From: an uncultured Clostridia bacterium
GTDB taxonomy: Bacteria > Bacillota > Clostridia > Oscillospirales > Acutalibacteraceae
Length of the DNA: 43,821 nt
NCBI GenBank assembly: GCA_946414505.1
Contig: CAMKOU010000002.1
Coordinates: 1-43,821, forward strand
Direction of reading: 5' to 3'
Shown piece after piece: positions 33,557 through 40,918 of the stretch. Position numbers and translations under genes: made by a program. How positions within the stretch are numbered: the first letter of the stretch is position 1; every line of letters starts with the position of its first letter. The notes below the pieces were generated by a model that had not been told where the DNA came from, searched no databases, and saw only the letters and a program-made list of their open reading frames with translations.

Positions 33557-35032
33557 TTATTCCAGTTCGGCAAGCTTGCGCTGCATTGCCGTGACGTCCT
33601 TGATATTAATTTTTCCGTCGCCGTTGAAGTCGTACTGCAAAAATGTTTTTTCGTCGGTCAAATCCGCCGTCAAAAACTCGCTCAGCATCCGCTGTACAGC
33701 CGTAATATCCTCCACGGTCAGTAATTCGTCACCGGTTACATCGCCGATCATAAAGTCCACCGGCTTTAACGGCGTTTCTTCTGTCGCAATCAGCCATTTT
33801 TCACATTTATCGCACTGCACGCCCTCGGTATGTCCCGTATGCATGTAAGTAGCTTCTTTGGCAGGCACATATACATAATGGTGACCCAACGCAGGAATCA
33901 CCTGCTGTTCAACTATGATTGCGCCGCACATAGAACAGTGGGAGCCCTCGGTCTTGCCTGCGGTGTCACAGGTCGGTGCCACAGCTTCGTCCTTCACAAC
34001 CGTATGCGGCACCTTGGGGATAATCTCCATTGGCACATATACCTCGCCGCAGCGGTCACAATACACGCCCAAGGTGTGTCCCTCGTGCTGACAAGTGGCT
34101 TCGGTTTCGTGGTCAATGATCGGATGATGTCCCAATGCCGGCAATTCCTCCTGCGCCATAATCATTTCGCCGCAGGAAGTGCAATACTTACTGTCGGACA
34201 AGCCGGCTTTTGTACATGTGGGCGCCCTGCCCGGCACGGTGCGGGTGTGAGTATGCAGGCATACATAATTGGCAATGGTAATGGTGTACTTCGCACCGGT
34301 CTTATTCACAAAGTCAAAGTCTCTCAGGTCGAGCTGCGCTTTAACATTGCAAAGATTAGCGGTATCGAAGGTGATATTACCGCCATCCCAAGCTGCGTCA
34401 TAGGTAACGCCGCTCTCAATAACGGGAGCATCTTCTTTGGGTGCGCCGAAGTTGTAGTTCCATGCGCCGTCGATGGCAAATTTGATCTGACGCTCGAAGC
34501 CATCGGGAACACCCTCAAAGGTGATTTCCCAAACATCCTTTTCTACCTCGTTCATCTTGTTTGCCTCGGCATCGGGAGTCCAAGATACACCGTTCAGCCA
34601 GTTGCCTTCGCCGTTACCGACCGCATAAACGTCGGTGTAGTTGAAGACTGCCTCACCAACATTTTCACCGCTAACGGTAACAATGTTGGTTTCGGGATCA
34701 TACGAAACAGTGAAGGTGCCGGGACCGGTAACTGCGAACGCAACATTGTTGCCTTTATCGTCGCCGATCCACTCGGTGTCGTTCTTAACTGCCTTCAGCT
34801 GAACAACTGCATACGCCTTGTCAGTCGTATAAGACTTGGTGTACTTGCCATCCTCGCCCTTGGTCATGGTGTTGGTATAAAGTGTGCCATGCCAAGCGAC
34901 ACCAAAGATCTCAGCATTGTCACCGGCTACGATAAGGGTCTCTTCGCTGTCGGTTTCCGCTGCCAACGCGGTTAACGGCAAACAGGTCACCGTCAGCAAA
35001 ACTGCCAACAGAACAGATAAAAACTTTTTCAT
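33557..35032 (-). CDS. Secreted dockerin protein with Cys-pair repeats
   Basis: The 491-residue protein has a signal peptide (LSVLLAVLLTVTCLPLTALA). Two similar beta-rich modules follow (EIFGVAWHGTLYTNTM and VYAVGNGEGNWLNGVSW regions), then four repeats of about 40 residues containing CxxCG and an ALGHH-type end. The C-terminus is a type I dockerin with two calcium-binding repeats (DVTGDELLTVEDITAVQRML and DFNGDGKINIKDVTAMQRKL). It probably docks to a cohesin on the surface. The ATG at 35032 follows AGGAGG. It has no recognisable catalytic domain. Confidence 0.87.
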   Translation of the reverse strand: MKKFLSVLLAVLLTVTCLPLTALAAETDSEETLIVAGDNAEIFGVAWHGTLYTNTMTKGEDGKYTKSYTTDKAYAVVQLKAVKNDTEWIGDDKGNNVAFAVTGPGTFTVSYDPETNIVTVSGENVGEAVFNYTDVYAVGNGEGNWLNGVSWTPDAEANKMNEVEKDVWEITFEGVPDGFERQIKFAIDGAWNYNFGAPKEDAPVIESGVTYDAAWDGGNITFDTANLCNVKAQLDLRDFDFVNKTGAKYTITIANYVCLHTHTRTVPGRAPTCTKAGLSDSKYCTSCGEMIMAQEELPALGHHPIIDHETEATCQHEGHTLGVYCDRCGEVYVPMEIIPKVPHTVVKDEAVAPTCDTAGKTEGSHCSMCGAIIVEQQVIPALGHHYVYVPAKEATYMHTGHTEGVQCDKCEKWLIATEETPLKPVDFMIGDVTGDELLTVEDITAVQRMLSEFLTADLTDEKTFLQYDFNGDGKINIKDVTAMQRKLAELE

Positions 35033-35085
35033 ATAACTGCCTCCTTTGCACTTTCGAGATACTGTTTTCGCCATTTGATACTACT

Positions 35086-35114
35086 ATTTTATCACAAAGA
35101 TTCAGTTTTTACAA
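35086..35114 (-). promoter_or_regulatory. Promoter of the dockerin gene
   Basis: TTGTAA (35109-35114), 17 bp, TAAAAT (35086-35091) on the minus strand, divergent from the spoVAE promoter. Confidence 0.7.
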
Positions 35115-35145
35115 CCAAAAGTGAGCATTTTTTAGTAAGTTTAGC

Positions 35146-35175
35146 TGTATTTTTTTCACCCGGCGGGGCATACTA
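35146..35175 (+). promoter_or_regulatory. Forespore sigma-G/F-type promoter of spoVAE
   Basis: TGTATT (35146-35151), 17 bp, CATACTA (35169-35175). CATACTA is the textbook sigma-G -10 element, and spoVA genes belong to the sigma-G regulon in Bacillus. Confidence 0.72.
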
Positions 35176-35201
35176 CGAAAAAAGCAGAAAGGAGCGATCA
35201 C

Positions 35202-35555
35202 ATGCCGTTTGTATTGGCGTTTCTCACCGGCGGGGCGATTTGCGTTGTCGGGCAGCTGTTGATCGACAAAACCGCGCTGACGCCTGCGCGCATCCTGACC
35301 GCCTTTGTCGTGGCAGGATTGGTTTTGGGGGCGCTGGGGCTGTATCAGCCGCTTGTAGACTTTGGACAGGAGGGCGCCGCCGTGCCGATTTCGGGCTTCG
35401 GCAATTTGATGGCGCAGGGCGTGCGCGACGCGCTGCGCGAGGACGGCGCGCTCGGCATCCTGACCGGCGGCGTCAAAAGCGCGGCGGCAGGCGTGGCGGC
35501 GGCGATCTTTTTTTCGCTCTGCGCGGCGGTTGCGGTCAGGTCAAGGGAGAAGTAG
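35202..35555 (+). CDS. spoVAE: Stage V sporulation protein AE
   Basis: The 117-residue membrane protein matches the SpoVAE subunit of the channel that moves Ca-dipicolinic acid in sporulation and germination. Motifs are FLTGGAICVVGQLLIDKT, LTPARILTAFVVAGLVLG and PISGFGNLMAQGV. AAGGAGCGATCAC precedes the ATG, with a sigma-G-like promoter upstream. The other spoVA genes are not adjacent. The stop codon lies four bases before the left array of element 5. Confidence 0.95.
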   Translation: MPFVLAFLTGGAICVVGQLLIDKTALTPARILTAFVVAGLVLGALGLYQPLVDFGQEGAAVPISGFGNLMAQGVRDALREDGALGILTGGVKSAAAGVAAAIFFSLCAAVAVRSREK

Positions 35556-35559
35556 CGTA

Positions 35560-35893
35560 GTCAGTGGTCAGTCGTCAGCCGCCAGCTGTCAGTAGGCAGA
35601 AGTAGGGTGTGCATCGCACGCACGCGCGGATTTCATAACAATGTTTTCCGTACAATCGTAGTGACAGCCCTTGCGGCTGTCAATTCCTGCCGCCGTGCGG
35701 CAGGAAAGGGCAACCGCGAGGGTTGCCCCTACGGATAATAAGGAAACGTATGGTCGCCCCAACTGCCGACTGCCGACTGCCGACTGACAACTGACAGCTG
35801 ACAACTGACAACTGACAGCTGACAACTGACGACTGACGGCTGACAGCTGACAACTGACGACTGACAGCTGACGACTGACAACTGACAGCTGAC
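35560..35893. repeat. Heptamer-array repeat element 5 (spoVAE-metG)
   Basis: The left arm has six GTCAGYY-type units (35560-35601). The core (35602-35760) holds the three-hairpin module (GTGACAGC/GGCTGTCA, CCTGCCGCC/GCGGCAGG, GGGCAACC/GGTTGCCC). The right arm has 19 units in unbroken 7-bp phase (35761-35893): three RRCTGCC, then RRCTGAC with only the first two purines varying. It is the largest element in the window and lies directly upstream of the metG promoter. Confidence 0.92.
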
Positions 35894-35905
35894 CGACATT
35901 TGCAC

Positions 35906-35934
35906 TTGAAAAGCCCTTCAAAATTTGCTATAAT
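35906..35934 (+). promoter_or_regulatory. Promoter of metG
   Basis: TTGAAA (35906-35911), 17 bp, TATAAT (35929-35934), starting 13 bp after the heptamer array ends. Confidence 0.85.
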
Positions 35935-35981
35935 TAAATATAGAGCAAAAAACGGCTGTATCAGCCGGAGGAGGACAACTT

Positions 35982-37949
35982 ATGTGTGAGAAAAAACCGT
36001 ATTATATCACAACTGCGATTGCTTATACCTCGCGCAAGCCGCATATCGGCAACAGCTACGAAATCGTGCTGACCGACGCGATCGCGCGCTATAAAAGGAT
36101 GCTGGGCTACGACGTGTTTTTCCAGACAGGCACCGACGAGCACGGTCAAAAAATCGAAATGTACGCACAGGCGGAGGGCTGCACGCCCAAGGAGTATGTG
36201 GACAAGGTGGCAGGCGAGATCCGCGCGATTTGCGACGTGCTGAACACCTCGTACGACTATTTTATCCGCACCACCGATCCGCAGCATGAGCGCGCCGTGC
36301 AAAAGATCTTCAAAAAGCTGTATGAGCAAGGCGACATCTACAAGGGCAGCTACGAGGGACTCTACTGCACACCCTGCGAGAGCTTTTGGACGGAAAGCCA
36401 GCTGGTGGACGGCAAGTGCCCCGACTGCGGCCGCGAGGTGAAGCCGATGAAGGAGGAAGCCTACTTCCTGCGCCTGTCCAAGTACCAAAAGCAGCTGGAG
36501 GAGTACATTGAGAGCCATCCCGACTTCATCTATCCCGAAAGCCGCAAAAAAGAGATGCTCAACAACTTCATCAAGCCCGGCCTGCAAGACCTTTGCGTAT
36601 CGCGGACGAGCTTCAAGTGGGGCATCCCCGTGGACTTTGACGACAAGCACGTGGTGTATGTGTGGATCGACGCGCTGTCCAACTATATCACCTCGCTCGG
36701 CTACGACCCCGACGGCAGCGGCGAACTGTACAAAAAATACTGGCCTGCCGACGCGCACATCGTCGGCAAGGACATCGTGCGCTTTCACACCATCTACTGG
36801 CCGATCATGCTGCTGGCGCTGGGCGAGCCGCTGCCCAAGCAGGTGTTCGGCCACCCGTGGCTGCTGTTCGGCGAGAACAAAATGAGCAAAAGCCGCGGCA
36901 ACGTGATCTATGCCGACGAGCTGGCGGAGATGATCGGCGTGGACGCCGTGCGCTACTACCTGCTGAGCGAAATGCCCTTTGCCAACGACGGCTCCGCCAC
37001 CTACGAAACGATCGTGGAGCGCTTCAACTCCGATTTGGCGAACACGCTGGGCAATTTGGTGAACCGCACCATCGCCATGAACAACAAATATTTCGGCGGC
37101 GCGGTGCAGGCGCCGGTGGCTGCCGAACCGCTCGACGATGAATTGAAGCAGTTCTGCCTGGACACCGTGAAAAAGGTGGACGACGCGATTGCGGTGTTCC
37201 ATATCAGCGACGCGCTGGAGGCGGTGATGAACCTTGCCAAGCGCTGCAACAAATACATCGACGAAACCGCGCCGTGGGTGCTCGCCAAAAACGAGGACAC
37301 CAAGCCGCGCCTGGGCACGGTGCTGTATAACCTTTTGGAGAGCATCCGCTTTATCGCGGTGCTGCTGCAGCCCTTCATGCCCGACACCCACAAGGCGATT
37401 TTGGCGCAGATGAACTGCGACATCGACAGCTACGACAGCCTTTCCGCCTTTGGCGCGACCAAGCCCGGCACGCAGCTGGGACAGGCAACGCCGCTCTTTG
37501 TGCGTATCGACCCCAAACAATTTGAGGAAGCTCTCGCTGCCAAGCAAAAAGCTGCCGCCGAGGGCGAAAAAGCCATTGAAGAATTGGAGGAAGCGGAGGA
37601 TTTGTCCGCCATTCCGCAAATCGGCATCGACGACTTTGCCAAAAGCGACATCCGCGTCGGCGAGGTCAAGGCGTGCGAAAAGGTGAAAAAGAGCAAAAAG
37701 CTGCTGCAATTCACGATTTTTGACGGCACCGGCGAGCGCACCATCGTCAGCGGCATCGCGAAATACTATCAGCCCGAGGAACTGGTGGGCAAAAAGATCC
37801 TGTTCGTGTCCAATTTGAAGCCCGTCAAGCTCTGCGGCGTGGAAAGCCACGGCATGATTTTGTCGGCGGTGCACGGCGAGGGCGACAGCGAGCAGCTGCA
37901 GGTGATCATGGTGGACGACAACCTGCCGGCAGGATGGAAGATTTGTTAA
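35982..37949 (+). CDS. metG: Methionyl-tRNA synthetase
   Basis: MetG charges tRNA-Met. The 655-residue protein has the class I HIGN signature (YTSRKPHIGN), a zinc knuckle (CTPCES and CPDCGR), the KMSKSRGN loop, an anticodon-binding helical domain and a C-terminal tRNA-binding (OB-fold) domain beginning near IGIDDFAKSDIRVGEV. Length and domain order are normal for the type with the C-terminal dimerisation domain. AGGAGGAC precedes the ATG. A palindromic repeat starts 11 bp after its stop. Confidence 0.98.
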   Translation: MCEKKPYYITTAIAYTSRKPHIGNSYEIVLTDAIARYKRMLGYDVFFQTGTDEHGQKIEMYAQAEGCTPKEYVDKVAGEIRAICDVLNTSYDYFIRTTDPQHERAVQKIFKKLYEQGDIYKGSYEGLYCTPCESFWTESQLVDGKCPDCGREVKPMKEEAYFLRLSKYQKQLEEYIESHPDFIYPESRKKEMLNNFIKPGLQDLCVSRTSFKWGIPVDFDDKHVVYVWIDALSNYITSLGYDPDGSGELYKKYWPADAHIVGKDIVRFHTIYWPIMLLALGEPLPKQVFGHPWLLFGENKMSKSRGNVIYADELAEMIGVDAVRYYLLSEMPFANDGSATYETIVERFNSDLANTLGNLVNRTIAMNNKYFGGAVQAPVAAEPLDDELKQFCLDTVKKVDDAIAVFHISDALEAVMNLAKRCNKYIDETAPWVLAKNEDTKPRLGTVLYNLLESIRFIAVLLQPFMPDTHKAILAQMNCDIDSYDSLSAFGATKPGTQLGQATPLFVRIDPKQFEEALAAKQKAAAEGEKAIEELEEAEDLSAIPQIGIDDFAKSDIRVGEVKACEKVKKSKKLLQFTIFDGTGERTIVSGIAKYYQPEELVGKKILFVSNLKPVKLCGVESHGMILSAVHGEGDSEQLQVIMVDDNLPAGWKIC

Positions 37950-37960
37950 ATTGCTCTCGC

Positions 37961-38103
37961 TGTCATTTCGAACGGTCGCGAAGCGAATTTGTGCAGCAAA
38001 TAGCCGAGAAATCCCCTGCGGCGACGCGCATTAGTATCCTGTCAAGGGGATTTCTCGACTAAATCGCTACGCGATTTTGCCTGCGGCACCGCTCGAAATG
38101 ACA
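37961..38103. repeat. TGTCATTTCGA palindromic repeat before the GIY-YIG gene
   Basis: The 143-bp element begins TGTCATTTCGA and ends TCGAAATGACA. A second inverted pair (CGAGAAATCCCC and GGGGATTTCTCG) lies inside, with smaller stems (TCGCGAAGCGA and ATCGCTACGCGAT). It starts 11 bp after the metG stop and ends 25 bp before the GIY-YIG start. A related end occurs at 43794. I recall similar TGTCATTTCGA...GAGAAATC palindromes from many bacterial genomes. Confidence 0.9.
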
Positions 38104-38128
38104 TCTTACACAGAAAGCCGGCGGCAAC

Positions 38129-38410
38129 ATGAAGCAATACTATGTTTACATTCTTGCCAATACAAACAATCACGTACTTTATGTCGGCGTAACCAACAAT
38201 CTTATGCGGCGTTTATATGAACATAAAAACAAACTGGTTGACGGCTTCACAAAAAAATATGCAGTTGATAAACTTGTTTACTATGAAATCACAACCGATA
38301 TAAATTCCGCTATTGAACGGGAAAAGCAAATCAAAAAGTGGTCACGCCAAAAGAAAAATATACTCATTGAATCAAAAAATCCAAACTGGTTAGAAATATT
38401 ACTTGAATAA
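38129..38410 (+). CDS. GIY-YIG domain nuclease (YhbQ/UPF0213-like)
   Basis: The 93-residue protein is a single GIY-YIG nuclease domain. It shows YYVYIL (GIY half), LYVGVTNNLMRRLYEHK (YIG half with the conserved Arg and His) and a Glu in SAIEREKQIKKW for metal binding. The gene is strikingly AT-rich next to metG and tatD and reads directly into tatD (TAA followed at once by ATG). No good RBS was seen before its ATG. It looks like a late insertion, together with the palindromic repeat, into a metG-tatD operon. Its role may be repair or repeat mobility; neither is shown. Confidence 0.92.
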   Translation: MKQYYVYILANTNNHVLYVGVTNNLMRRLYEHKNKLVDGFTKKYAVDKLVYYEITTDINSAIEREKQIKKWSRQKKNILIESKNPNWLEILLE

Positions 38411-39181
38411 ATGAACCAATACACTAACATCTTCGACTCCCACGCCCACTATGACGACCGCTGGTTTGACGGCGACCGCGAGGCTTTGCTTGCGGCGCTG
38501 CCGGCGCAGGGCGTTTGCGGGATCGTGAACAACGCGGTGGATCTGGACGCCGCCGCGCGGGTGATCGCGCTTGCCGAGGCATATCCGCACTGCTATGCGG
38601 CGGTGGGCTTTCACCCCGAAAATTTAGAAAACATGCCGCCTGATTATGTAGACCACATCGCCGCGCTGACGGCGCACCCCAAGGTGGTGGCGATCGGCGA
38701 AACGGGCTTGGACTATCACTGGGATATCCCCAAACCCCAGCAACAGCGCGTTTTTGAGGAACAGATATGTCTGTCGCTCGACTTGAACCTGCCGATCGTC
38801 GTGCATGACCGCGAGGCGCACGGCGATGTGTTCACCCTGCTGCGCAAATACCGCCCCAAGGCGCTGGTGCACTGCTTTTCGGGCAGCGTTGAGCTGATGC
38901 GTGAGGCGGTGCGGCTGGGCTGTGTGATCAGCCTGGGCGGCGTGGTCACCTTTAAAAACGCGCGCCACAGCATAGAGGTCGCGGCGGAAATTCCGCTTGA
39001 CCGGCTGCTGCTGGAAACCGACGCTCCCTACATGGCGCCTGTTCCCTATCGCGGCAAGCGTTGCGACAGCGCGATGATCGTCTATGCGGCAGAAAAAATA
39101 GCAGCCCTGCGCGGGATCCCCACGCAAGAGCTGCTGGATATCACGGCGGCTAACGCCAAACGTTTTTACGGAATACAATGA
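38411..39181 (+). CDS. tatD: TatD-family metal-dependent DNase
   Basis: TatD proteins are TIM-barrel metal-dependent nucleases. The 256-residue protein has the metal-binding FDSHAHYDD, AIGETGLDYH (Glu), LPIVVHDREAH, ALVHCFSGS and LLETDAPYMAP motifs. It starts at the base right after the GIY-YIG stop, and no RBS precedes it, so translation probably depends on termination of the upstream gene. In many Firmicutes tatD follows metG directly, which suggests that its own leader was displaced. Confidence 0.95.
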   Translation: MNQYTNIFDSHAHYDDRWFDGDREALLAALPAQGVCGIVNNAVDLDAAARVIALAEAYPHCYAAVGFHPENLENMPPDYVDHIAALTAHPKVVAIGETGLDYHWDIPKPQQQRVFEEQICLSLDLNLPIVVHDREAHGDVFTLLRKYRPKALVHCFSGSVELMREAVRLGCVISLGGVVTFKNARHSIEVAAEIPLDRLLLETDAPYMAPVPYRGKRCDSAMIVYAAEKIAALRGIPTQELLDITAANAKRFYGIQ

Positions 39182-39211
39182 GAACGGCTCCTCTGGCAGG
39201 AGCCGTTTTTT
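39182..39211. terminator. Terminator after tatD
   Basis: AACGGCTCCT and AGGAGCCGTT form a 10-bp stem with a T run in the plus direction. It sits at the convergence with the radical SAM gene. Confidence 0.88.
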
Positions 39212-40604
39212 AGCAGTCTTCGTCATTATCTTCTTCTATACCTACATCACTCATTTTATTGAGAGCAGCACTATAACCACGAATAAAACGATCTAAAGCA
39301 CGCTCCATTCGTAAACGTGAGGAATACGCGCAATCTACTCGTTTATTAGGACAGCGCGAATAGGTAGTACAATTGGGTAATGCAAAGCAGTTTCTACACA
39401 TTTCCCGAGTAGGCTCGACCGAACCAAGTTGCTTCAATAAATCTGTTTCAGTGACACCTTTCCAAATATCTCCCAAGGGCTGCATTGCTTGAAAATGCTC
39501 ACAGGAATACAGCGTTCCGTCGGGAGTAATAACACGTGAATTATAAGGATTATCTGCCATGCAAAAATGGTACCGCGTGTGTTTCAACGTGAAGTGCGTT
39601 GAAACATAAAAACCTTTGGCTGTAATCATATCCATTGTTGCAATAGCCTTATCCCATATTTCATGCGTATTTTCATTTGCCTGTAAATCAAAAAGCGGCG
39701 CAATATCAAAAGATACAAGCGAAGGATTGACGATAAAGTTTTTCAAATCATCAATCATGGTCGGAACACCACCGATATTTTCATGGTCAACATTAATACG
39801 AATATGCACTCGAATACCGGCTTCATTCACCATTTTAATACGTGAGAGTACGTGCCAATAGGCAGACTGATAATTAAAGACATAATTCTTGCGCGCATTA
39901 TATTGTTCCTCCACTCCGTCAAGGGTGATTTGAATACGACGCAAATTCCAACTGTCACGCATTTTTTTAATGATTTCCTCTGTAATTAAACTGCCGTTGG
40001 AAATCATTCTGGAAACAACCTCAATGCCTTCCTCTTTTAAGCCCTTGACTATCTTGTCGATGCTTTTTTCACCCATTAACGGCTCGCCGCCAAACCAACT
40101 GAAAACAACAGGCTCTTGCGGATTACAAACACTTTTGATATACCTAATAGTCTGATCAACTATTTCATCATTCATCGAAATAAACTGAATGCCTGCTTCA
40201 TAACAATACACACATCGCGCATTACATGCGGTGGTGGGTAAGATAGTGAATGCATTACACTTATTAGAAATCATGGCGCGGCGAAGCTTACAATAATTCT
40301 CATACACCAGAGCTTCGTTTTTAGTTTCCGGAACCAAGAAACTATCTTCCGCTAATTGCTTCAAAACTGGGCTGGCAATTATTTCAGAAGCAGAAAATCT
40401 TATGTCAGGATTGATTTCAAGCGTTTCTTCATTCAATTGATTAATTTGCTTGGTAAAGTTTTGGAAAACATAATTTTTTCCATCGCAATGATGAGCAACT
40501 GCATAAATAGACCACCGATATTTCGTATCAGGATCAATTTGTTTTTTTCCAAGAACACTAATTACTATAGGGTCACCCTTATAAAAGATATTCACATTTT
40601 TCAC
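39210..40604 (-). CDS. Radical SAM/SPASM peptide-modifying enzyme
   Basis: The 464-residue protein has a region of about 115 residues without a clear motif, then the radical SAM domain with the cluster motif CNARCVYC (C127, C131, C134) and SWFGGEPLM. A SPASM-type C-terminal region follows with C348, C368, C403, C406, C412, C418 and C425, enough for two further Fe-S clusters. Such enzymes make thioether or C-C links in ribosomal peptides. The track start is a GTG. A promoter lies at 40626-40654. The four-Cys peptide encoded upstream is the likely substrate. The gene is AT-rich compared with its neighbours. It may fall in the CcpM or ranthipeptide-type maturase groups. Confidence 0.9.
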   Translation of the reverse strand: MKNVNIFYKGDPIVISVLGKKQIDPDTKYRWSIYAVAHHCDGKNYVFQNFTKQINQLNEETLEINPDIRFSASEIIASPVLKQLAEDSFLVPETKNEALVYENYCKLRRAMISNKCNAFTILPTTACNARCVYCYEAGIQFISMNDEIVDQTIRYIKSVCNPQEPVVFSWFGGEPLMGEKSIDKIVKGLKEEGIEVVSRMISNGSLITEEIIKKMRDSWNLRRIQITLDGVEEQYNARKNYVFNYQSAYWHVLSRIKMVNEAGIRVHIRINVDHENIGGVPTMIDDLKNFIVNPSLVSFDIAPLFDLQANENTHEIWDKAIATMDMITAKGFYVSTHFTLKHTRYHFCMADNPYNSRVITPDGTLYSCEHFQAMQPLGDIWKGVTETDLLKQLGSVEPTREMCRNCFALPNCTTYSRCPNKRVDCAYSSRLRMERALDRFIRGYSAALNKMSDVGIEEDNDEDC

Positions 40605-40625
40605 CTACTCTTTTTTTTCAGTAGT

Positions 40626-40654
40626 ATTATACTATATCTTTCTACAAAAAGCAA
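40626..40654 (-). promoter_or_regulatory. Promoter of the radical SAM gene
   Basis: TTGCTT (40649-40654), 17 bp, TATAAT (40626-40631) on the minus strand. It gives the enzyme a transcription start separate from the peptide. Confidence 0.78.
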
Positions 40655-40691
40655 CCCTTCTATATGAATATTTATCTGCTTCACCTTATAA

Positions 40692-40733
40692 AAAAACAGC
40701 TGTGCAATTCGAGTGAATTGCACAGCTGTTTTT
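40692..40733 (-). terminator. Terminator between peptide and radical SAM genes
   Basis: A perfect 19-bp inverted repeat (CAGCTGTGCAATTC and complement, extended by A and T runs) with a GAGT loop lies seven bases after the peptide stop. High peptide and low enzyme expression would result. Confidence 0.92.
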
Positions 40734-40739
40734 CTTTAA

Positions 40740-40865
40740 TTACGCCTCGAAATCACAATCGAATTCCAAGCAGTCATCCGGACAGTCCATCTCACATGCG
40801 GAAGTCAAAACAACGTCCTCAGCCTGCAGCTCGACAGCCTCGATCATAGCCTTCATGTATTTCAA
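40740..40865 (-). CDS. Putative Cys-rich RiPP precursor peptide (41 aa)
   Basis: This ORF is absent from the ORF track because its best start is TTG. AGGAGG (40875-40880) lies nine bases before the TTG at 40865; the first ATG (40856) would be 18 bases away. The 41-residue peptide has a leader-like part (MKAMIEAVELQAEDVVLTS) and a core ACEMDCPDDCLEFDCDFEA with Cys at 24, 28, 32 and 37, each followed by an acidic residue at +3 or +4. It is followed by a strong terminator and the radical SAM/SPASM gene. Precursor status is inferred from size, composition, RBS and neighbour. Cys-to-Asp/Glu thioethers (ranthipeptide-like) are one possibility. Confidence 0.8.
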   Translation of the reverse strand: MKYMKAMIEAVELQAEDVVLTSACEMDCPDDCLEFDCDFEA

Positions 40866-40918
40866 TTCAGTGCACCTCCTTTACATAATTGTAAACACTT
40901 CATTGTTAATTACTAAAA

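Noticed and set aside
35760-35893. CRISPR array
   Set aside because: The unit is 7 bp with no spacers; CRISPR repeats are longer and separated by unique sequence.
35961-37874. 637-residue minus-strand ORF opposite metG
   Set aside because: It is an antisense shadow of metG with no RBS or family motif.
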